Source: Oscillospiraceae bacterium (lineage in GTDB: Bacteria > Bacillota > Clostridia > Oscillospirales > Oscillospiraceae). From it: 55,829 nucleotides of DNA. This document shows positions 51,276 to 55,829 of the stretch, one piece after another. A model generated the notes under the pieces. The model saw only the letters and a list, made by a program, of their open reading frames with translations, was not told the origin of the DNA and made no database searches. Every line of letters begins with the position of its first letter. Position 1 is the stretch's first letter. Location: the NCBI GenBank assembly GCA_017535635.1, contig JAFXTU010000015.1:1-55829 (forward strand), written 5' to 3'. A program made the position numbers and the translations under genes.

Positions 51276-51308
51276 AGCAGGCGTATCCTCTGCCGAAATA
51301 CGCCTGCT
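51276..51308 (-). terminator. Terminator after the STAS-associated gene
   Basis: 11-bp stem agcaggcgtat / atacgcctgct with an 11-nt loop and tttattc following on the minus strand. Confidence 0.8.
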
Positions 51309-51329
51309 GTGATCCTTTGCCGGGCCGAC

Positions 51330-51926
51330 TCAGAACGCCTTGTCGATGACCAGCTCCACGCCGCCGCCGCGAATGAAAACGCTGACCTCGTCGGCGAGCT
51401 TCGCCACGATGGACTTCTCCAGCTCGTCCCAGGCCTCCCTGGCCTCGGGAAGATCCAGGACGGCCTCCATCTGGGTCTTGTACTGCTGCATGGACCAGAC
51501 GCAGGCGGCGCTGCTGCCGGTGACGCCCAGGTTCATCATGCCCACGCTCAGAAGCGCGGCGGTCTCCTCGTCCTTGGGACTGAGTGCCGTGGAGATCACG
51601 TCCAGAAGCTTGCCCATAAAGCCCTTGGCGGCGGCATTCTCGCCGCTGGAAGAGACGCTGAGGAGCTGGCGGCGCATGGCCTTGTTCATCTCCGTGTCTA
51701 CCTTCAGATGGAGAGAGAACTTCTTATCCTCCCGCTCGGCCCAGTAGAGGGCTTCCGCCTCTCCGGTGATGGCCTTCACCATGCCGAAGAGCTCCTCGGA
51801 CAGGAGGCGAAGGCGCAGCCTTTCCTTCTCGTTCAGCCCGGCCTCCCGGCCCAGGGCCTCGGTGGTGTCCAGGGCTTCCTTCATGCCGGAGCCAAAGCTG
51901 GATACGCTGATCTCTTTTGTCTTCAC
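51330..51926 (-). CDS. Hypothetical protein paired with STAS protein, possible degenerate GHKL/RsbW-like
   Basis: 198-aa cytoplasmic protein. The stretch KERLRLRLLSEELFGMVKAI recalls the N-box helix of GHKL ATPases of the RsbW/SpoIIAB type, and the end SVFIRGGGVELVIDKAF could be a final strand, but the ATP-lid and G boxes (DxGxG, GxGxxL) are not visible. It is 13 bp downstream of a STAS antagonist gene, the position an anti-sigma kinase would take. The GTG start at 51926 is favoured by ggggagg 6 nt upstream over TTG 51947. It may be an inactive relative or a novel partner. Confidence 0.7.
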   Translation of the reverse strand: MKTKEISVSSFGSGMKEALDTTEALGREAGLNEKERLRLRLLSEELFGMVKAITGEAEALYWAEREDKKFSLHLKVDTEMNKAMRRQLLSVSSSGENAAAKGFMGKLLDVISTALSPKDEETAALLSVGMMNLGVTGSSAACVWSMQQYKTQMEAVLDLPEAREAWDELEKSIVAKLADEVSVFIRGGGVELVIDKAF

Positions 51927-51939
51927 TGCCGTCCTCCCC

Positions 51940-52236
51940 TTATTCAATATTGAGGATGTCCGAGAAGCCGGTGACCTCGAAGATCTCCATGATGGTCTCG
52001 TTCACGTTCGTGACCGTCATCCCGCCCTTTTTGGACATCTGCTTCTGTGCGCTCAGGAGTACCCGCAGACCGGCGGAGGACATGTACTCCAGCTTTTCCA
52101 GGTCCAGGGTCAGGGTCTTGGCGCCCTCCATGGATTCCTTCAGCGATGCCTCCAGCTCCGGTGCGGTGACGGTGTCCAGTCTTCCTTCCAGGCAGACGGT
52201 GAGCGCGTCGCCATTTAGTTCTTTGTTGATGGTCAT
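51940..52236 (-). CDS. STAS-domain anti-sigma factor antagonist
   Basis: 98-aa single-domain STAS protein of the SpoIIAA/RsbV kind. Seen: ALTVCLEGRLDTVTAPELEA and the phosphoacceptor loop LDLEKLEYMSSAGLRVLLSA with the conserved Ser. Acts by binding a partner kinase or anti-sigma factor in its unphosphorylated form. Its partner is probably the next gene. It has its own promoter. Confidence 0.92.
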   Translation of the reverse strand: MTINKELNGDALTVCLEGRLDTVTAPELEASLKESMEGAKTLTLDLEKLEYMSSAGLRVLLSAQKQMSKKGGMTVTNVNETIMEIFEVTGFSDILNIE

Positions 52237-52281
52237 ATTGTTTCCTCCCGATCAAGTATGTATTGTTCAATTATGTGATTC

Positions 52282-52310
52282 ATTGTATCACGCTTTTCCC
52301 GCAGAAACAA
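52282..52310 (-). promoter_or_regulatory. Promoter of the STAS operon
   Basis: On the minus strand TTGTTT (52305-52310), 17-nt spacer, TACAAT (52282-52287). Confidence 0.6.
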
Positions 52311-52329
52311 CTACCGAAACAGCGTTTTT

Positions 52330-53694
52330 TTATTTCGCCCGGATCTCCTTGATCCACTTTCCGCTGCAGTAGCGGATAAAGCAGACGATGCCCTTCAGGG
52401 GAAATTCCACCGTGAGGAAGAAGTAGACCCAGCCGGGGCTCATGTGCCAGACGAAGCCCGCCAGGGCGCCCAGGGGGAGGGAAATGAACCAGACGCAGCT
52501 GGAATCCGCCAGCAGGAGGAAGCGGGTGTCCCCGCCGCCCCGGAGGATGCCCTTGGAGATGACGAAGGCCACCATCTGAATGGGGAGGGTGATGTAGGTG
52601 ATCTTCAGCATGGTCCTGGCGATGGCCTCCGTCTCGGCCTGGATAGTATAAAAGCGCAGATAGGGCCCGGTGATGGCCATGAGGACGGGGATGACTATGA
52701 GGCCGAAGAGAAAGGAGAGGAGGATGTAGTTGTTGCCCTGCTTTTTCGCCAAGGTAAGGTCCCCTTCTCCGATGGTATTGCCGATGACGATGGCGGAGGC
52801 CCCGGACACGCCGGAGTTCAGCACCGTGATGAGCCGCACCAGGCTCCCGGAGATGGAGCTGGCGGCGCTGATCTCCGCCGAGATGTGGCCGTAGATCACG
52901 CTCACCAGGGTGAGGCTCAGGCCCAGCAGGGTATCGCTGAACAGCACCGGGAGGCTGAACTTCACATACTGCCGCCGCAGAGCTCCTCCCGGCAGAAGGA
53001 AGTGCTTCGGCCGGAAGCCGAAGCTGGGTTCCTTCACCGCGAAGTAACCGAAGACGAAGAGGAATTCAAAGACCCGGGCGATGACCGTACCCACCGCGGC
53101 CCCCAAAAGCTCCAGCCGGGGCGCTCCCAGCTTGCCGAAAATGAAGACCCAGTTGAAAAAGAGATTCAGCACGAAGGCCACCGCGGAGCCGATCAGGGGG
53201 ACACGGACCTTTCCCACGCTGCGCATGAGATAGGTGGCGGTGGAGCTGAGGCCGGAGAGGAGGAAGGTGCAGCCGATGAGGCGCATATAGGACCCGCCTG
53301 CGGCGATCACAGTTTCATCATAGGTGAAGGAGAGCAGCACCAGCTCCGGCCAGACCATGCCCAAAAGGGTGAATGCCAGACAGATGGCCGCCGTGACCCG
53401 GAGGGCCATGGCCGCCGTGGTGCGCATGGCTCCCGTCTCCTTCCGGCCCCAGAACTGGCTGGACATCACCACCGCCCCGCTCCCCAGACCCATGCAGATG
53501 AACTGGAAGAAGGCGTAGGCCTGGTTAGAGAAGGCCGCGGCGGCGATGGACACCTCCCCGAAGGAGCCGATCATCAGATTGTCCAGAAAGTTGATGCCGA
53601 TGGTGATGAGCTGCTGCAGGATCACCGGCAGCATGAGAAGAAGGGTCTTTTTATAGAAGTCTTTGCTGCGCAGGTCAAACATAAGGGTTTTCAC
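52330..53694 (-). CDS. MATE family efflux transporter
   Basis: 454-aa membrane exporter of cationic drugs or other compounds, driven by Na+ or H+. Twelve hydrophobic segments; family motifs LPVILQQLITIGINFLDNLM and ANPL-like GSGAVVMSSQFWGRKETG in the N-half, repeated as SGASAIVIGNTIGEGD in the C-half. The GTG at 53694 is taken as start; an ATG four codons later (53682) is also possible. Divergent from the beta-glucuronidase gene. Substrate unknown. Confidence 0.92.
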   Translation of the reverse strand: MKTLMFDLRSKDFYKKTLLLMLPVILQQLITIGINFLDNLMIGSFGEVSIAAAAFSNQAYAFFQFICMGLGSGAVVMSSQFWGRKETGAMRTTAAMALRVTAAICLAFTLLGMVWPELVLLSFTYDETVIAAGGSYMRLIGCTFLLSGLSSTATYLMRSVGKVRVPLIGSAVAFVLNLFFNWVFIFGKLGAPRLELLGAAVGTVIARVFEFLFVFGYFAVKEPSFGFRPKHFLLPGGALRRQYVKFSLPVLFSDTLLGLSLTLVSVIYGHISAEISAASSISGSLVRLITVLNSGVSGASAIVIGNTIGEGDLTLAKKQGNNYILLSFLFGLIVIPVLMAITGPYLRFYTIQAETEAIARTMLKITYITLPIQMVAFVISKGILRGGGDTRFLLLADSSCVWFISLPLGALAGFVWHMSPGWVYFFLTVEFPLKGIVCFIRYCSGKWIKEIRAK

Positions 53695-53717
53695 GGCCTT
53701 CCCGGATGCTTTTTTTC

Positions 53718-53746
53718 AGTATAGCACAGCCTGACCGGAATGAAAA
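53718..53746 (-). promoter_or_regulatory. Promoter of the MATE gene
   Basis: On the minus strand TTTTCA (53741-53746), 17-nt spacer, TATACT (53718-53723). Confidence 0.5.
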
Positions 53747-53770
53747 GGGAAAAGGGTAGGCCCCTTCCCC

Positions 53771-53799
53771 TTGGAAAAACAGCCCATTGGGCGTATAAT
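53771..53799 (+). promoter_or_regulatory. Promoter of the beta-glucuronidase gene
   Basis: TTGGAA (53771-53776), 17-nt spacer, TATAAT (53794-53799), about 40 nt before the ATG. Confidence 0.7.
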
Positions 53800-53840
53800 G
53801 GCCTTATCAAAAACGATCAAAGAGACCGGAGGACGGGACG

Positions 53841-55619
53841 ATGGAAACAAAACAGCAGGCCCTGGCAGACATCCATGTGGAGGACTACCGGGCGCAGTAC
53901 CGGGGGAAGGAAGTCACGGCTTCGGACATGCTCTTCACCGGCGTGCGGGAGCGGGAAAGTCTGGACGGGCTCTGGCACTACGCTGTGGACCCCTACGACA
54001 CCTGCCTCCGGGAGCACTGGTACCGGACGGAGAAGCGCCTCAGCGCCCAGGGCTTCACCCTTCCCCAGGACTACTCCTACGACGAGTGGCCGGTGATGGC
54101 CCTGCCCTGCTGCTGGAACACGCAGCAGGACCGGCTCTTCTGGTATGAGAGCAGCGTCATCTTCACCCGGCGCTTCCGCTACCTGCCCAAGAAGGAAGGA
54201 GAACGGGTCTTCCTCCGGGTGGGGGCGGCGAACTATACCCTCCGGGTCTTCCTGAACGGGCGCTTTATCGGCTCCCACACCGGCGGCTCCACTCCCGCCT
54301 TTTTTGAGCTGACGGGAAATCTGGAGACGGACAACCGCATCCTTCTCACCGTGGACGCCTCCCGGCGGCCGGAGCAGGTGCCCACGGACCACACCGACTG
54401 GTTCAACTACGGGGGCATCTATCGGGAGCTGGAGCTGTTCCGCGTCCCCAGGGTCTTCCTGCGGGACCTCTTTGTCCGCCTGGAGCCGGGCAGCAGGGAG
54501 CGGATTATGATTACGGCCCGTCTGTCGGAGGCGGCGGAAGGGGAGGGGCTGTTCTCCCTCCCGGAGCTGGGGATCCGGGAGACCCTGCGATTTCACGCCG
54601 GGGAGGCGACGGCAGCGGTCCCTGCGTCGCCGGAGCTCTGGAGCCCGGAGACGCCGAAGCTCTACGAGCTCTCCTGTTCCTTCGGGGAGGACGAAGTGCG
54701 GGACCGGGTGGGCTTCCGGCAGATCGAAGTCCGGGGCCGGGAGATCCTGCTGAACGGGAAGCGCCTCTTCCTCCGGGGCGTCTCCCTCCACGAGGAAAGC
54801 CTGGAGCACGGAAAGGCCGTGACGGAGGAGGAGTGCCGGGAGGCCATCCTGGAGGCAAAGGCCCTGGGCTGCAACTTCATGCGCCTGGCCCACTACCCCC
54901 ACACGGAGAAGATGGCCCTCCTGGCGGACGAGCTGGGGATGCTCCTCTGGGAGGAGATCCCCGTCTACTGGGCCATCTGCTTTGACCGTCCGGACACCTA
55001 CGCCGAGGCGGAAAACCAGCTCCGGGAGCTGATCCTGCGGGACCGGGACAGGGCCAGCGTCGTCCTCTGGTCCGTGGGGAACGAGAACGCGGACACGGAC
55101 GGGCGCTTCCGCTTCATGAAAAGCCTGGCGGAGGAAGCGCGAAGGCTGGACGGCACCAGGCTCCTCACCGCCGCCTGCATGGTGAGCGCCGACAACGTCA
55201 TCGCCGACCGGCTGGCAGAGGTTCTGGACGTGATCGGCCTGAACGAGTACTACGGCTGGTACTCCCCGGACTTCCGGCAGCTCTCGGAACTGTTTCAGAA
55301 CAGCCGCCCGTCCAAGCCGGTGATCGTCTCCGAATTCGGGGCCGACGCCCTCTGGGGCCACCACGGGACCATAGACGACAAAGGGACCCTGGAGTGCCAG
55401 GAGGAGGTATACCGGCGGCAGACTCTGGAGCTGGGGAAGATCCCCTACGTCCGGGGCATGACCCCCTGGATCCTCTACGACTTCCGCTGCCCCCGCCGGA
55501 CCCACATCCTCCAGGGCTACTTCAACCGCAAGGGCCTGGTCACCGCCGACCGGCAGCATCGCAAACCCGCCTGGTACGTCCTCCGGGAATTCTACGAAAA
55601 GAAGCGGGAAGAGGAATAG
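53841..55619 (+). CDS. uidA: Beta-glucuronidase, GH2 family
   Basis: 592-aa intracellular glycoside hydrolase without signal peptide. GH2 jelly-roll and Ig domains (NYGGIYRELELF) precede the TIM barrel. The acid/base Glu415 is in SVGNENAD and the nucleophile Glu498 in VSEFGAD. The N-x-K motif, Asn562-Arg-Lys564 in YFNRKGLVTADRQ, distinguishes glucuronidases from other GH2 enzymes and binds the glucuronate carboxylate. NEYYGWYS also fits. Not followed by uronate metabolism genes in this window. A divergent MATE exporter sits next door. Confidence 0.92.
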   Translation: METKQQALADIHVEDYRAQYRGKEVTASDMLFTGVRERESLDGLWHYAVDPYDTCLREHWYRTEKRLSAQGFTLPQDYSYDEWPVMALPCCWNTQQDRLFWYESSVIFTRRFRYLPKKEGERVFLRVGAANYTLRVFLNGRFIGSHTGGSTPAFFELTGNLETDNRILLTVDASRRPEQVPTDHTDWFNYGGIYRELELFRVPRVFLRDLFVRLEPGSRERIMITARLSEAAEGEGLFSLPELGIRETLRFHAGEATAAVPASPELWSPETPKLYELSCSFGEDEVRDRVGFRQIEVRGREILLNGKRLFLRGVSLHEESLEHGKAVTEEECREAILEAKALGCNFMRLAHYPHTEKMALLADELGMLLWEEIPVYWAICFDRPDTYAEAENQLRELILRDRDRASVVLWSVGNENADTDGRFRFMKSLAEEARRLDGTRLLTAACMVSADNVIADRLAEVLDVIGLNEYYGWYSPDFRQLSELFQNSRPSKPVIVSEFGADALWGHHGTIDDKGTLECQEEVYRRQTLELGKIPYVRGMTPWILYDFRCPRRTHILQGYFNRKGLVTADRQHRKPAWYVLREFYEKKREEE

Positions 55620-55668
55620 CCGTCAATGTCATCAACTTAAGGAGGCTCGGTGCGTTTTCCCCCCGTTT

Positions 55669-55805
55669 GTCATTGCGAACCAGTGACCGATGTCACTGGT
55701 GTGGCAATCCGTAACCCCGTCCCCATGCGATAAAGGACGAGGGACGCTGTGCGGCTGCGCCGCTCCGCGCGGATCGCCACGTCGGCGCCGCCTCCTCGCG
55801 ATGAC
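55669..55805. repeat. Nested palindromic intergenic element
   Basis: Outer inverted repeat gtcattgcga (from 55669) and tcgcgatgac (to 55805), inside which lie a perfect hairpin ccagtgac / gtcactgg (55680-55699) and another stem gtggcaatccg / cggatcgccac. Resembles REP/MITE-type repeats (gtcattgcga...gtggcaatcc) known from many bacterial genomes. No gene is visible from 55620 to the window end. Confidence 0.65.
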
Positions 55806-55829
55806 GGAATTCGGAGGTTTCGCCTTAAG

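Overview
The window looks like a high-G+C, low-GC-clade-type Firmicute of the gut Clostridia (Oscillospirales/Oscillospiraceae-like). The grounds are the gene families (rpmH-rnpA-yidD-yidC-jag, YhaO/YhaN, YmdB, Noc, NfnAB-type oxidoreductase, NhaC, CIRCE-Hsp20, a glycyl radical enzyme, a gut-type beta-glucuronidase), AGGAGG-type ribosome binding sites, and multi-hairpin intergenic repeats of the kind I associate with this group. Most of the sequence is visibly GC-rich. The middle of the type I restriction-modification locus (about 38.2-40.4 kb) and, more mildly, the HD-GYP sensor gene (26.8-29.9 kb) are AT-richer, which suggests transfer. No rRNA, dnaA, CRISPR array, prophage or intact transposase was seen.

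Layout. 0-1.8 kb: rpsO-pnp on the minus strand, with a long hairpin in the pnp leader. 1.8-8.7 kb: a six-gene plus-strand operon (ymdB-like phosphodiesterase, yhaO/yhaN-like nuclease pair, a hypothetical, and NAD(P)HX repair enzyme fused in frame to a tyrosine phosphatase). 8.7-12.5 kb, minus strand: a proline/glutamate-linker lipoprotein, an orphan glycyl radical enzyme and a Phd/PIN toxin-antitoxin pair. 12.6-15.5 kb: NhaC antiporter and a Noc/ParB protein. 15.5-20 kb, minus strand: rluD-lspA and ileS. 20.1-20.9 kb: an intergenic repeat and a divergent small-protein/HTH pair around a 24-bp palindrome. 21-26.6 kb: mgtE (minus), then the rpmH-rnpA-yidD-yidC-jag-acp-NBP35 block. 26.8-31.2 kb: HD-GYP sensor, serine-recombinase remnant and tRNA-Ala. 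31.3-35.3 kb: NfnAB-like oxidoreductase, ElaA-type acetyltransferase and cation diffusion facilitator. 35.4-41.9 kb: a type I restriction-modification locus in the order hsdR-x-hsdS-y-hsdM. 42-45.5 kb: an old-yellow-enzyme/flavoprotein pair. 45.5-52.3 kb: CIRCE-controlled Hsp20, a hybrid histidine kinase with its HD-GYP response regulator, and a STAS protein with a partner. 52.3-55.6 kb: a MATE exporter divergent from a beta-glucuronidase. A nested palindromic repeat closes the window.

The genes suggest a fermentative anaerobe living on host- and diet-derived compounds. Beta-glucuronidase would release aglycones and glucuronate, the enoate-reductase/flavoprotein pair would reduce unsaturated organic acids or similar acceptors, the glycyl radical enzyme would eliminate water or another group from a small substrate, and NfnAB would balance NADH, NADPH and ferredoxin. 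Two separate HD-GYP proteins, one fused to a periplasmic propeller sensor and one controlled by a double-sensor histidine kinase, point to active cyclic-di-nucleotide signalling.

The most unusual items are the type I RM locus with two embedded uncharacterised genes, the histidine kinase with two sensor modules separated by what looks like a dead dimerisation/phosphoacceptor domain, the NnrED-phosphatase fusion with its internal ribosome binding site, and a pair of intergenic two-hairpin elements whose stems covary. Functional names rest on motifs read by eye; no database search was run.
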